From Brachionus plicatilis (Eukaryota > Rotifera > Eurotatoria > Ploima > Brachionidae): a stretch of 64,000 bases of DNA. Position numbers and translations under genes: made by a program. Below are positions 1 to 9,545 of this stretch, in pieces; positions within the stretch are counted from its first letter, which is position 1; every line of letters begins with the position of its first letter. A model generated the notes under the pieces. It searched no databases, had not been told where the DNA came from, and saw only the letters and a list, made by a program, of their open reading frames with translations. The stretch spans positions 1-64,000 of the forward strand of contig QEOQ01000435.1 of assembly GCA_010279815.1 (NCBI GenBank), read 5' to 3'.

Positions 1-285
1 ATTGAATTGTAATGCAATATATCTTTTTATATAATTTTTTTCTCGTTTGTACATGATTAAATTAAAAATTTTTTTTTTTTTTGATTTTATACCATGTTAT
101 TGTGTAAAAGTTGGTAAAATTTCTTTCATACAATAAACAAAATTAGACTTTATTAATAAATTCAAAAATATTAATAAATGTACTATGAATTTTAATTATA
201 TACAAGAGATGAAAATAATTTGTATAAAAGCAGTGATTGTTTTTAATTTATCAACTATATTAATTACACACATCATATTATTTGT

Positions 286-733
286 AAATGAACAAGTATG
301 ACGTTTTTTTTATATCAATGCATCTTAACACTTGTCAAATGAACAAGTATGACGTATTTTTTATATCAATGCATCTTAACACTTGTCAAATGAACAAGTA
401 TGACGTAATTTAATAGTTGAAGCAACGTTATGTGTAAAAGTATGGAGACATCATAAGACAGTTTGGTGCTGTGAGCAGCACAATTCTTTTTATCACATTT
501 AAAAAAAATGGCAAAAAAAAATATTTTTAAAATTTGGAGCAAGTTTTGAAAAAAAGTTTCAATTTTTACTTGTTCATTTCGGAGAAGTGCAAGTGCTTCA
601 ACATAAAAAAAACGTCATACTTGTTCATTTCAGAGAAGTGCAAGTGCTTCAACATAAAAAAAACGTCATACTTGTTCATTTCGAAGAAGTGCAAGTGCTT
701 CAACATAAAAAAAACGTCATACTTGTTCATTTC
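286..733. repeat. hr-like repeat block, copy 1 (51-bp units, inverted arrangement)
   Basis: Three direct units containing AAATGAACAAGTATGACGT start at 286, 337 and 388 (51-bp period). After a unique core of about 160 bases, four reverse-orientation units (ACTTGTTCATTT) start at 568, 619, 670 and 721, again every 51 bases. Left and right units are diverged reverse complements, so the block is a large imperfect inverted repeat of tandem repeats. A second, nearly identical block in the same orientation lies at 24435-24831. The layout resembles baculovirus/nudivirus homologous regions that act as origins or enhancers; that role is inference. Short open frames inside the block are produced by the repeats. 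Confidence 0.9.
466..481. other. Perfect hairpin in the core of repeat block 1
   Basis: GTGCTG-TGAG-CAGCAC forms a 6-bp perfect stem with a 4-base loop at the centre of the repeat block. It is one of the few GC-rich spots in a very AT-rich region and is preserved unchanged in the second block (24564-24579), which suggests a structural or protein-binding role. Confidence 0.6.
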
Positions 734-1316
734 AAATTAATTATAATTTCAATATTATTTATGCATGTACAATGGTTTTTGAATTCCACATTTTAGACAT
801 TTTTTTGTCTTTATAAAATTATAAACATGAGTAAGATTTTATTCTAATAGCTAATGTTAAATTTGACATGGAATAAAATTTACTCAAATATTATGAATTA
901 TATGTAGTGTATTTAATCAACATATAGATTACTTGGACTATAAATATGAATGTAATTTTGTTTTTTTTTTAAAAAAAAATTTTTTTATACATTAGTTTTT
1001 AATTCGGTTCAATTGGTTCTGTGGGTCCTTGGATGTTCGGTTCAATAATAAAAAATCAAACAACATAAAACACAATTTTTATAATTCAAAACATTTGATA
1101 AACAAATAAGATTTGTGATGTATTCATGATAATAGAGAATGATAGAAATAAAATTCGTTCTCTTTTATTACGAATGCATCATTATCTTTATTACAACATT
1201 TTGCCGTTTTTTTGTAAAGTATATGTTTTTTTTTTTAAAATACCTATTATTGAAAATATTTTTGATTGTATTAGATTTTTATTTATAGAAAATAAATTTA
1301 ATTTTGTTTAATAAAT
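734..1316. other. Intergenic, AT-rich, no supported gene
   Basis: This stretch holds homopolymer A/T runs and no recognised gene. A 61-codon plus-strand frame (1126-1311) begins with ATG but has low-complexity, Ile/Phe-rich content and cannot be supported. Confidence 0.5.
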
Positions 1317-1787
1317 TTAAAATTCAATTTTTTCCAATATCTTAAAAATGGTCTTGTCTAGTTTGTTTTTAAAAGTTATTGAAGGTCCAGATTCGGGCTT
1401 AAGATAAATGTAGTAGGACATTGTCTTGTGTTTATGTTGAACTTTGATAAATTTGTGTTTAAAATAATTAAAATAGTCCTCATATCCCCAACCCCAGAGG
1501 TCTTCATCATGAATTCTTAAACAATAGAATGTGTTTTTTTTAAATTGTAATTCATAAATTGATGCGTTGTCTACAAGTTGATCATATGTTTGAAAAATTG
1601 CTTCGTTTCTATTTTGTTTTGCATTATTCAAATTACCATCCATTATACCAATAATTAAAGCACCGCCAGTAAGTGGTAATGGGTTGTGTTGTATTTTTTT
1701 TTCTTTTTGAAGTTTTACCAAAAGGTTCACCAAATTTTTCTTTTTTTTGTCGCATATAAAAATTGAAATTGTTGAACAGTGTCCCAT
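1317..1787 (-). CDS. Unknown protein, 156 aa
   Basis: I do not recognise this protein. The ATG at 1787 (MGHCSTI) is preferred over an upstream TTG. The sequence has a lysine-rich segment near residues 18-40, a glycine patch (PLTGGALIIGIMDG) and a Trp/Tyr/Phe-rich middle (DLWGWGYEDYFNYF). No signal peptide or membrane segment is evident, so it is probably soluble. It stands alone between the repeat block and the BAF gene, which is transcribed away from it. Confidence 0.55.
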   Translation of the reverse strand: MGHCSTISIFICDKKKKNLVNLLVKLQKEKKIQHNPLPLTGGALIIGIMDGNLNNAKQNRNEAIFQTYDQLVDNASIYELQFKKNTFYCLRIHDEDLWGWGYEDYFNYFKHKFIKVQHKHKTMSYYIYLKPESGPSITFKNKLDKTIFKILEKIEF

Positions 1788-2097
1788 TTTTTTTCTTAAA
1801 AAAATCAATTAATTTTAACAATTATTTATAGTTGAATATAAAATAAACATTAATAATGGTTAGTTTATAAAACTTTATCATTCTTTTTTTATAAACAAAA
1901 TATATATACAGTAACTTTTTAACACATTATTAATATTTTTTTTTTTATATTATGCCGTATTGCACAATATATTGAACTAAAAATATATGATTAGTTATTT
2001 TTTTTTGTTGTTGTATATAGATATTAAAATTTGCCAGTTTGCATATTTTAATTACGTAAAAAAAAAAAATTGGTCACAATGTTTGAGAAAATAATAC

Positions 2098-2105
2098 TAT
2101 AAATA
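2098..2105 (+). promoter_or_regulatory. TATA-like box upstream of BAF
   Basis: TATAAATA lies 43 bases before the BAF ATG at 2149. The same octamer occurs 30-55 bases before several other start codons in the window, so it is probably a real promoter element. The preceding 300 bases (1788-2097) otherwise hold only A/T runs. Confidence 0.5.
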
Positions 2106-2148
2106 ATAATCAGAATTTGTTGGTTAATAGCTAATTTAGAAAATAAAA

Positions 2149-2576
2149 ATGTTCAACATTTGGAATAATTCAAAAAAAGAAGTAAAGAATAAACAAGAAA
2201 TGATACAAGTTCAACCAATTAAAAAAACAGTTGGAACTATGACTACATTCACTTCCACATCCCAAAAACACAAAGATTTTGTGTCTGAACCAATTGGTGA
2301 TAAAAAAGTTGATTGTATAGCTGGTATAGGACCTGTACTTGGTAAAAAATTGTGTGAAAAGGGTTTCAAACAAGTAATATATAAAAAGATTAAAATTTTT
2401 AAAAAATTTATTTTTTTTTTTAAATAAAGGCATATATGTTATTGGGACAATTTTTGGTGTTAGCCAAAGACGAGTCAAAATTTAAAGAATGGTTAAAAGA
2501 AACTTGTAATGCCAATACATATCAATCTAATTGTTGTTATAATTGTTTAAACGAATGGTGCAATTCATTTTTATGA
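2149..2576 (+). CDS. BANF1-like: Barrier-to-autointegration factor (BAF) homologue, one intron
   Basis: Exons 2149-2373 and 2430-2576 encode 123 aa; the 56-base intron (2374-2429) begins GTAATA and ends AAAG, phase 0. The body matches animal BAF end to end: [13 protein letters not shown] at the N-terminus, the helix-hairpin-helix stretch [11 protein letters not shown], then GQFLVL and EWLKETC, ending CNSFL. BAF is a small dimeric protein that bridges double-stranded DNA, binds LEM-domain proteins and lamin, and restricts cytosolic viral DNA. About 28 residues precede the usual start; the MTTFTS methionine is an alternative. The intron points to capture from animal genomic DNA. Its end overlaps the convergent gene by six bases. 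It could modulate host DNA sensing or coat viral DNA (inference). Confidence 0.92.
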
Positions 2577-2900
2577 AAAAAAAAAATCTAACAAATTATC
2601 ATAATAAATAAATATATAAATAATTGGTAATAAAATTTTAAAAAACCATGTTGTTTTAAATAATAAAATATTTATAATGTACAAAAAAAATGCATATTTG
2701 TACTCTTCTATATAACTGTCAAATTTGTTGAATAAACTAATACCAATAACATAAATTGCCAATGTAATTTCTACTGATTTTATATTCAGTTCGGTCATAC
2801 ATCGATTAAGAATCAACAGTTTCAAATACAAAATAAATGGTTTTGAAGCAAAATTATTCAAATCAACATATGGTTGTGCAGCCGGTATCTTATCTATCAT
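2571..2900 (-). CDS. Small multi-pass membrane protein, 109 aa
   Basis: Function not recognised. Hydrophobic stretches around residues 20-32, 45-56 and 68-100 ([13 protein letters not shown] and [12 protein letters not shown]) suggest two to three membrane spans. Its ATG overlaps the stop of the upstream gene as ATGA (2897-2900), typical of translational coupling or tight packing, so the two minus-strand genes are probably a functional pair. Its end overlaps the BAF stop. Confidence 0.6.
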   Translation of the reverse strand: MIDKIPAAQPYVDLNNFASKPFILYLKLLILNRCMTELNIKSVEITLAIYVIGISLFNKFDSYIEEYKYAFFLYIINILLFKTTWFFKILLPIIYIFIYYDNLLDFFFS

Positions 2901-3982
2901 AAAAATACTATTCCCTGACCCAAGTTTGGTTTCATGATTGGGTTTTCGTTGAATCTTACTTTTTTGATCAATGCTTCTGAGTCTATTTGTGTACCACTGG
3001 CTCGTTTCAGTGACATTAAATTGTTTTTTTGTTTAAAATAACATTCTAGATAATTTTGAGCTTGTTCGTGTGAATAAAATGAACAATAATTAAATGATAA
3101 CAACGAAAGTATTAGTCGATATCTTAGATTTAATGAATCAAATTTAATTGTGTTATAACTATCTGGATTTTTTAGTGCTGATTTTGTTTTTAGTGAATGT
3201 GGAGAGTACAATATTATGCCATTAAAAAAATCTAATAGAATATTACACATGTTTGTTTTGTGGAAATATATTATAAATTTTATCAAAAAGTCAATAATAA
3301 AATTTTTACTCTCATCGTTTAATTGTGGAAAAATATAATTTTTAGGATATCTACCCGCAGGGAATAGATTACATGTTCCACTATCTAAAGATATTCGATC
3401 ATAATTTAAATTATTCAACGAATATTCAAACGTATCAGAGTTTATTTGAGATGTTTGATACTTTTCCATAAACATTAAATGTTTACAATTTATGTTTATA
3501 CAAGTTGTTTTATCATTTAACTCGTTATTTGTCATTTGTAAATATTCTTGTTCTTTTATTGAATTGTACACAATATTATCATTAATAGATATCGAATCAA
3601 ATAATGTATTTGTATTAAAGGAGATAATACTTTCTCCACTATTATATTCAAATTTACACTTGTTATTTAATACATTGTCAAATATTTCAATAAACAACAA
3701 AAATTCATTATATGGATTTGAAGCAGAAAAATTTCTATAGTTTTTCAAAAAATTAGGAACAGATGTACATTTACTAAAATTATCTGTATTTGTAAGATAT
3801 ATTGTTATCAAATTATTAAACATTTTTGACAAAGAACAAATACAATTAATCAAATTTAATTCAGATATTGCTTTCCTCATGTCGTTAGCAAACGATAACA
3901 AATCATTGTTAAAATCATCACTGGCTCCTTCAGGTCCTGGAGTAAAACCAGTGGGGACATCTTCAAATCCTGACTCAAACAT
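2897..3982 (-). CDS. Unknown protein, 361 aa
   Basis: Not recognised. The N-terminal 30 residues are Gly/Pro/Asp-rich (FTPGPEGASDDF), followed by a mostly helical, Asn/Leu-rich body with scattered cysteines. No signal peptide is seen. Its ATG (3980-3982) overlaps the ATG of the divergent plus-strand gene in the tetramer CATG. It is coupled by a 4-base overlap to the membrane protein downstream. Confidence 0.65.
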   Translation of the reverse strand: MFESGFEDVPTGFTPGPEGASDDFNNDLLSFANDMRKAISELNLINCICSLSKMFNNLITIYLTNTDNFSKCTSVPNFLKNYRNFSASNPYNEFLLFIEIFDNVLNNKCKFEYNSGESIISFNTNTLFDSISINDNIVYNSIKEQEYLQMTNNELNDKTTCININCKHLMFMEKYQTSQINSDTFEYSLNNLNYDRISLDSGTCNLFPAGRYPKNYIFPQLNDESKNFIIDFLIKFIIYFHKTNMCNILLDFFNGIILYSPHSLKTKSALKNPDSYNTIKFDSLNLRYRLILSLLSFNYCSFYSHEQAQNYLECYFKQKNNLMSLKRASGTQIDSEALIKKVRFNENPIMKPNLGQGIVFL

Positions 3983-4208
3983 GAACGATTGTATTAATTC
4001 TAAACGTGAAAAACAAAAAACTAAATTTTTTACAAATCCAAAAATTCAGCAAATTGAAAAATTGTTATCTTCATTCAATTTAATGATTGAAATTATATTA
4101 AAAATTGAAGGTCAAGATATTGAAAGTGCATTAGAATTAATAGAAAATTATAATAACGATCAACATTCATTTATTCCAGTTGAATTTAAAAAAAAAAACA
4201 GAATGTAA
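3981..4208 (+). CDS. N-terminal reading frame of the giant protein, 75 aa
   Basis: The frame begins with ATG at 3981 and is helical and Lys/Glu/Asn-rich (IQQIEKLLSSFNLMIEIILKI). It runs into an 11-base A run near 4189-4199 and ends shortly after. The downstream 1005-aa frame is offset by one base across this same run. The simplest reading is that the two are one gene of about 1081 aa with a one-base homopolymer length error or slippage site. As an independent gene it would be an unknown 75-aa protein. Confidence 0.5.
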   Translation: MNDCINSKREKQKTKFFTNPKIQQIEKLLSSFNLMIEIILKIEGQDIESALELIENYNNDQHSFIPVEFKKKNRM

Positions 4209-4209
4209 T

Positions 4210-7200
4210 ATGACAATATTATCTTCGTATTTGTTTCCGTTATTCTATAAAATGAAAAAATATTTTTTTAACAATGATGAATTGTTAGTAAACAAAGATG
4301 CTATATCAGGTGTAAATAAATTAATTGCAATGATGTTACGAAATTCTATTTATATTTTGTTGGATTTTAAAAAATTATTATCTAATGAAATTGAACAAGT
4401 TACAAATCAATTGAATAGTAATGATTCCAAAATTGGTATTGACCAATTAAAAAATATGTTGATTTATGTACCAAGTACATTGCAATTATTAATTTCATTA
4501 GATTTAAAATCACTTACCAATGTTGATTTGGAAAAAAATACAAAACTATTCAAATATCTAAGTTCATTATCAATTTATTTACAAGAACAACTAACTTCTA
4601 ATATATTTATGAATACATTGGAAGAATTGTCGTCCATATTTAAAAATTATTCCCTATTCAATTCAATGAGTATGTTTAGGTCATTTAAACAACACTATCC
4701 TATAGAAGAAATAAATGATTATGAAGAATTAAATTTTATGTCATCAAGTTTTGACAAGGATTTTGAAATGTTTATGCAACACAAGGATACATATCAACGA
4801 AATAAATTTATTAATGCATTCAATTCAACATTATCAATAAACAAAAATGAATGTGCTGAAATTGACAATTTGTTAGGAAAAAAAAATGATAAATCCATAT
4901 ACACAGACGAAAATGTACTAGATTATATAATTGATGGTCATGGTCTAGGAGGTAAGCATAAAATTAAAAATGAAAAAAAATATTACAATTCAAAAAAACC
5001 AAAAAGAAGTTTTAGTACAAATGGTGGCAGTAGCAGTGATGACGATTATGAAGATAGTAGTAGTGACAGTAGTAGTGACGATGAATTAATCACAAAAAAT
5101 GATTTATATATTTCAGACACTAAAAAATACATTACAAAAAGTGAATCAAATCTTGTTAACGTTAATTTTTCACAACCTGAAACAATAGATGATTTTGTTG
5201 ATATGATGAAAAAAATGTTACAAGATTTTGCGAATTGTGATGAATTTGTCGACTCGTTCATAGGTGAAAATAATGTTGTAAATAAAATTTACAAATTAAT
5301 CGAAAAATTTATGGAAAAAATGTATAATTATTATGACAAAATATACAAAAAAACAATTGAACATTTTTTCAATCAAGTTCCTGATTTGAATTCACATCAC
5401 TTTGGCGATGAAGTTTATATATATCAAATGTACATGACAAACAAAGTACAAAATATATTAGTAACACGTATTGATCAATTACTTGTACAAATACAACATT
5501 TGAGTGAAATTTTTGATAATGTTAATGAAAAATTAAATTGTATTACAAATTTGAATTATTCCATAAATTATTTTACAATCAATTCAACATTAAGCAAAAA
5601 TTCAATTTTTATTCTAAATTATTTACCATTACAATTACTTGATACCGCGCATGTAGACTATTTAATAAATTATCATACTAATTATGAAAATGTAGTCAAC
5701 ACACTTAAATCTGTATCATCGACAAATGAGTTTTTTCATTTTACAATATTGAATATTCAATTATTACCATTGGAATACATGTTTATAAATTCAACAAAAT
5801 TGGTCAATAGTTACAAGGAAAATTATTTAAAATGTTTAGAACATGTGTGTAAGTTTTTGTGTATTCTACATAATAAAATAATGGTAATCAAACATGATAC
5901 AAAATTTAGTCAAGAAAATTTTACTCAAATAGTAGAAACAAATATTCCACTAAGATTACGTCCAGTTTCAGCATCATCAGATTTAAGTAATTATATATTG
6001 GGATTTTGTAATATGTTTGGACATGACACAACTCGAACAAACATGGCTAGTTTGTTTTTGTATTTTTTTAAAAATGCCGTTGTTATGCAATTGTTAAATA
6101 ATAGATTTCACTCATTATCATCACTTGATAATGATGTTTTTTTTTATCATTTGATGGTGGAATCATTAAATTTATATTCAAATCTTGTTAAACCATTAAC
6201 AAAAAGACTTTTTTTTATTGGTGTCTTTTTTTCAAATGATTCAATAATAAACATGGACAATGATGTAAATTTAAATTCAAACACAATTAAATTGGAAATA
6301 CAATCATCTTTATTTAACAAATTAATCTCTGAATTAGACCAAAAACAAATATCTAATTTAAAAAAATTATTTTTTTATTGTAAAAATGATCATAATATGG
6401 AGAAACAAATTGACATTAATGTAATTATTGGAGAAATAAATATAAAATTTTATCCAAACTCAATTGATTTGAATGATCAATCCCAATTAATTGAAAAAGT
6501 AACAATTGATCAATCATTTACTGAGTCATTAAATAGTTTGAATATAACAAATGATATGACCGATTTTGATTTGTTCAATTTTGTTCAAATTCATTCTAAT
6601 CCATCTTTAAATTCAAAATGTATTGAATATTTTGATCATAATATGGAAAAAAGTGACATAATAAACACACAAACCATTCCACAAAATCAAAATTTAAATA
6701 CAAGTGAACATGTTCATTTTATATTAAAAATTATTCATATATTATCTAAACAATTAAATACAATAGTACAGTGTAAACAAGTTAAAATATTACAAGAACA
6801 TGAATCGTGTTTACAAACTCTATTCAATTCAGGAGTAAAACATGTTGAATTAAAATTGAAATTGTCATGTATTGACGATGCTTTTTTAAACAATTACAAT
6901 AATGCTTCCATCGATGATGATAAACTTCAACAGTCAAACCAACCACAACCACCACCACCAACACCACAACCAAACAATATTACACAACCTATTGTTAACA
7001 ACAAAATTGGCTTTTCTTTTGAATTGAAATTATACAATGCAATATTATGGCATTCAATGAAAGAACAAGGCAACGAGTCAAAATTTAAACCATTATCTGA
7101 AACACAATGTAATATCGATATAGCTTTACGAAATAAAACGATTATGGACAATTATTTGATTAATAAAAATTTACAATCAAATCAATTAATAAATGATTAT

Positions 7201-7227
7201 GATCAAAGATCAACTAATTTGCCATGA
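4210..7227 (+). CDS. Giant putative structural protein, 1005 aa (possibly about 1081 aa)
   Basis: No family recognised. ATG at 4210 is the first in-frame methionine, but the frame is open from 4180 and probably continues the frame at 3981. Residues roughly 270-310 form an acidic Ser/Asp tract (SSDDDYEDSSSDSSSDDE) next to a Lys-rich patch; a Pro/Gln tract (QPQPPPPTPQP) lies near residue 915. The rest is helical and Asn/Leu/Ile-rich without membrane segments. Its position directly before the capsid gene in the same direction, and its size, suggest a virion core, scaffold or tegument-like role (inference). Confidence 0.75.
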   Translation: MTILSSYLFPLFYKMKKYFFNNDELLVNKDAISGVNKLIAMMLRNSIYILLDFKKLLSNEIEQVTNQLNSNDSKIGIDQLKNMLIYVPSTLQLLISLDLKSLTNVDLEKNTKLFKYLSSLSIYLQEQLTSNIFMNTLEELSSIFKNYSLFNSMSMFRSFKQHYPIEEINDYEELNFMSSSFDKDFEMFMQHKDTYQRNKFINAFNSTLSINKNECAEIDNLLGKKNDKSIYTDENVLDYIIDGHGLGGKHKIKNEKKYYNSKKPKRSFSTNGGSSSDDDYEDSSSDSSSDDELITKNDLYISDTKKYITKSESNLVNVNFSQPETIDDFVDMMKKMLQDFANCDEFVDSFIGENNVVNKIYKLIEKFMEKMYNYYDKIYKKTIEHFFNQVPDLNSHHFGDEVYIYQMYMTNKVQNILVTRIDQLLVQIQHLSEIFDNVNEKLNCITNLNYSINYFTINSTLSKNSIFILNYLPLQLLDTAHVDYLINYHTNYENVVNTLKSVSSTNEFFHFTILNIQLLPLEYMFINSTKLVNSYKENYLKCLEHVCKFLCILHNKIMVIKHDTKFSQENFTQIVETNIPLRLRPVSASSDLSNYILGFCNMFGHDTTRTNMASLFLYFFKNAVVMQLLNNRFHSLSSLDNDVFFYHLMVESLNLYSNLVKPLTKRLFFIGVFFSNDSIINMDNDVNLNSNTIKLEIQSSLFNKLISELDQKQISNLKKLFFYCKNDHNMEKQIDINVIIGEINIKFYPNSIDLNDQSQLIEKVTIDQSFTESLNSLNITNDMTDFDLFNFVQIHSNPSLNSKCIEYFDHNMEKSDIINTQTIPQNQNLNTSEHVHFILKIIHILSKQLNTIVQCKQVKILQEHESCLQTLFNSGVKHVELKLKLSCIDDAFLNNYNNASIDDDKLQQSNQPQPPPPTPQPNNITQPIVNNKIGFSFELKLYNAILWHSMKEQGNESKFKPLSETQCNIDIALRNKTIMDNYLINKNLQSNQLINDYDQRSTNLP

Positions 7228-7314
7228 TTATTTTGTATTCTCATTTTTTTGTATAATTTTGTACATTTTTAAATAAAATATAATTATATACATTTTTTAA
7301 ATTAATTGACAAAA

Positions 7315-9543
7315 ATGTCATCAAATTCAAGAATTTCACTATTGGAAACTTCTATTGCTGCGGTAATAGCCTCTGTTCAAGGACAAAAATTGGTTGCACC
7401 TGTTGATGTTATGAACACATTAAACCATTCATGGCCATATTGTAAAGGTGTTTATAAAATGACTAATCAAAATAATGACTACAATTCAAGAAAATCAACA
7501 ACAGTATCAATATTTACAGGTGGTCAAGTTATTACACAAGTAATACTACAAGACAGATTTCAACCATTATTTGCAAGACACAAAAATGATAAGGTTGCCT
7601 ATTCTGACTTGCCTACACTTGCACAAATTAAACAAATTGAATTACGAATGGGAAATCATATTATAGAACATATACAACCTGAAGTATTGTATACACGTTT
7701 ATATGAAAAATATGAAAAAAACTGGAAATATATTACAACACAATGGTTAGGCGGTAGTGCTGAATTTCCTGAAGATTCACCTCTTCAAGTTTATGAAGGA
7801 TTTAAAGGTGCACGATTTGACGAAACACGTCATGAAAAAAATGTAATAAAACCAGAGTATAATTGGTTGTTACCAGTTGAATTGTGTTTGTTTAGAAACA
7901 GAGATCGTTTTAAATTTGTATTGGCAAAAGAATCGCCTATTGAAATTATTATTCATTTTAATCCATTACAATCATTCATACATAGATCAGACAATTTTCC
8001 AAATTTTGAACTTCAAGGCACATTAGATGTTCATGTAATGTTTGCATATCCTGTCGATTGGAAGCTTTATATGAACAATGTACCATATTTAGATAGTTCA
8101 TTATTTCAAAACCAACAAATTCCATACAGATTTCAAAATTTGACACATATTATGAATGAAAAAAAATTTCCTCTCAATACTGATTTAAAATTAGCAGTCC
8201 AACCAGTACCAACACATGCTATGCGAATGTTTGTTAAACACAACATTTATATGGATGGATCAGTTGTTTTTTTTAGAAATACAGTTGCAAAATCTGTTGA
8301 AAATTGGATTGCATCGCACATTATTCCAACAACGTTACAAACATCTATAGCAAGCACACTAAATTTAAATACAGGATTGTTTACTACAGGTAATGCAACA
8401 GCAGGTCCATGGACCGTTCAAAATTTTTCACCAACATCAAATAGTTTTACATTGAGATATGTAAAAAATACTTCAGTTTCCTATTTTATACAAATTAATT
8501 CAACTGTAAACTTTGAATTGTTAAAAGATTTGTATTTTGACTTGGATTGTTTTCTAAGTGACAATCGTTTAACTAAACCTCAATTTTACTATTTGAAACA
8601 ATTTAGATTGAACATTTTACCGTTCAACGAAGACGATACTACATTTGCAAATGCCGAAGATGTAACTGTTCCTCAACATAATGGTGCTGTTAAATATGTA
8701 AATGGTTTTTTTACATTCTTGGGAAGTGACACAAAAAAATATGTACTAAAAAGTATTGACAATATTGTCAAATCAGATTGGATCGATGATTTTTCATATT
8801 CTTGTATATTTTCACATCCTGTTCCTGTTACAAACAATACAGCTTCAGTGTATGCATCAAAAGAATATGTTACTTTAGCAAATTTATTATTTTGGAAATG
8901 GTATGATTTGGATCGAAAATATCCAATTGAAATAGAACGTATATCATTGGAAACATTGTCTGGAGGTCAATTAAATCAAGATTATACAGAATTGGAATTG
9001 ATGAAAGATTTTGTAATTAAACGTCCCCTCTTTTGGTACACTTTAGATTTGACTTTTTCCTACAAAGATCATGTTTTAAACTTGGACACTTTTGGTTTTT
9101 TCCAAATGACAGACGCAAAATCATTTAATAGTTTTTTGCCTTATTTTAGAGAACGTAATATTGTTTTTGATGATGCTATAATTTCGGACATTTGGAAAGA
9201 AATGCAAACAGCATCCTATACTATTAGGTTAGCTGCAATACAAGAAACATCAACCATTCTCAAATATACAGATGATTTACAAGTACGTATTGTAGGTGAA
9301 GCTGAAATGGAAGCAGTTAATCAAGAAATACAATCAGAAATAATGCAAAAAGAATTGGAATGGTTTAACCCTTCAATGGAACGAGGAAATGAGTATACTC
9401 TTCGAAATAGTAGTCATAGAAATACAAAAAGACAACGTATAAGTAATGACAGATTTTCTGCGAATAATTTTGCTCTTTTAGACGAAGAACAAGATGAATA
9501 TCTAAGACGAAAAAATCAAAGACCACCAGCTGGTAGATTTTGA
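7315..9543 (+). CDS. MCP: Major capsid protein, double-jelly-roll NCLDV type, 742 aa
   Basis: ATG at 7315 (MSSNSRISLL). The order of conserved stretches follows NCLDV capsid proteins: LVAPVDVMNTL near residue 25, the strand IKQIELRMGNHIIEHI near residue 105, then LLPVELCLFRNRDRF and FVLAKESPIEIIIHFNP near residues 185-220, which correspond to the first-barrel core. A second beta-rich domain follows, and the C-terminus is charged (RNTKRQR). It is longer than the usual 430-600 aa. It would form the icosahedral shell. It follows the giant protein by about 90 bases and its stop is 2 bases before the metacaspase ATG. Confidence 0.82.
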   Translation: MSSNSRISLLETSIAAVIASVQGQKLVAPVDVMNTLNHSWPYCKGVYKMTNQNNDYNSRKSTTVSIFTGGQVITQVILQDRFQPLFARHKNDKVAYSDLPTLAQIKQIELRMGNHIIEHIQPEVLYTRLYEKYEKNWKYITTQWLGGSAEFPEDSPLQVYEGFKGARFDETRHEKNVIKPEYNWLLPVELCLFRNRDRFKFVLAKESPIEIIIHFNPLQSFIHRSDNFPNFELQGTLDVHVMFAYPVDWKLYMNNVPYLDSSLFQNQQIPYRFQNLTHIMNEKKFPLNTDLKLAVQPVPTHAMRMFVKHNIYMDGSVVFFRNTVAKSVENWIASHIIPTTLQTSIASTLNLNTGLFTTGNATAGPWTVQNFSPTSNSFTLRYVKNTSVSYFIQINSTVNFELLKDLYFDLDCFLSDNRLTKPQFYYLKQFRLNILPFNEDDTTFANAEDVTVPQHNGAVKYVNGFFTFLGSDTKKYVLKSIDNIVKSDWIDDFSYSCIFSHPVPVTNNTASVYASKEYVTLANLLFWKWYDLDRKYPIEIERISLETLSGGQLNQDYTELELMKDFVIKRPLFWYTLDLTFSYKDHVLNLDTFGFFQMTDAKSFNSFLPYFRERNIVFDDAIISDIWKEMQTASYTIRLAAIQETSTILKYTDDLQVRIVGEAEMEAVNQEIQSEIMQKELEWFNPSMERGNEYTLRNSSHRNTKRQRISNDRFSANNFALLDEEQDEYLRRKNQRPPAGRF

Positions 9544-9545
9544 AT

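Noticed and set aside
286..733. CRISPR-like array
   Set aside because: Units are contiguous tandem repeats in two orientations with no unique spacers and no cas genes; the genome is eukaryotic-viral.
534..796. Two short overlapping plus-strand open frames with repeated peptides (also at 24632-24832)
   Set aside because: They are produced by the 51-bp non-coding repeats; the 51-base period is a multiple of three, so any frame looks repetitive.
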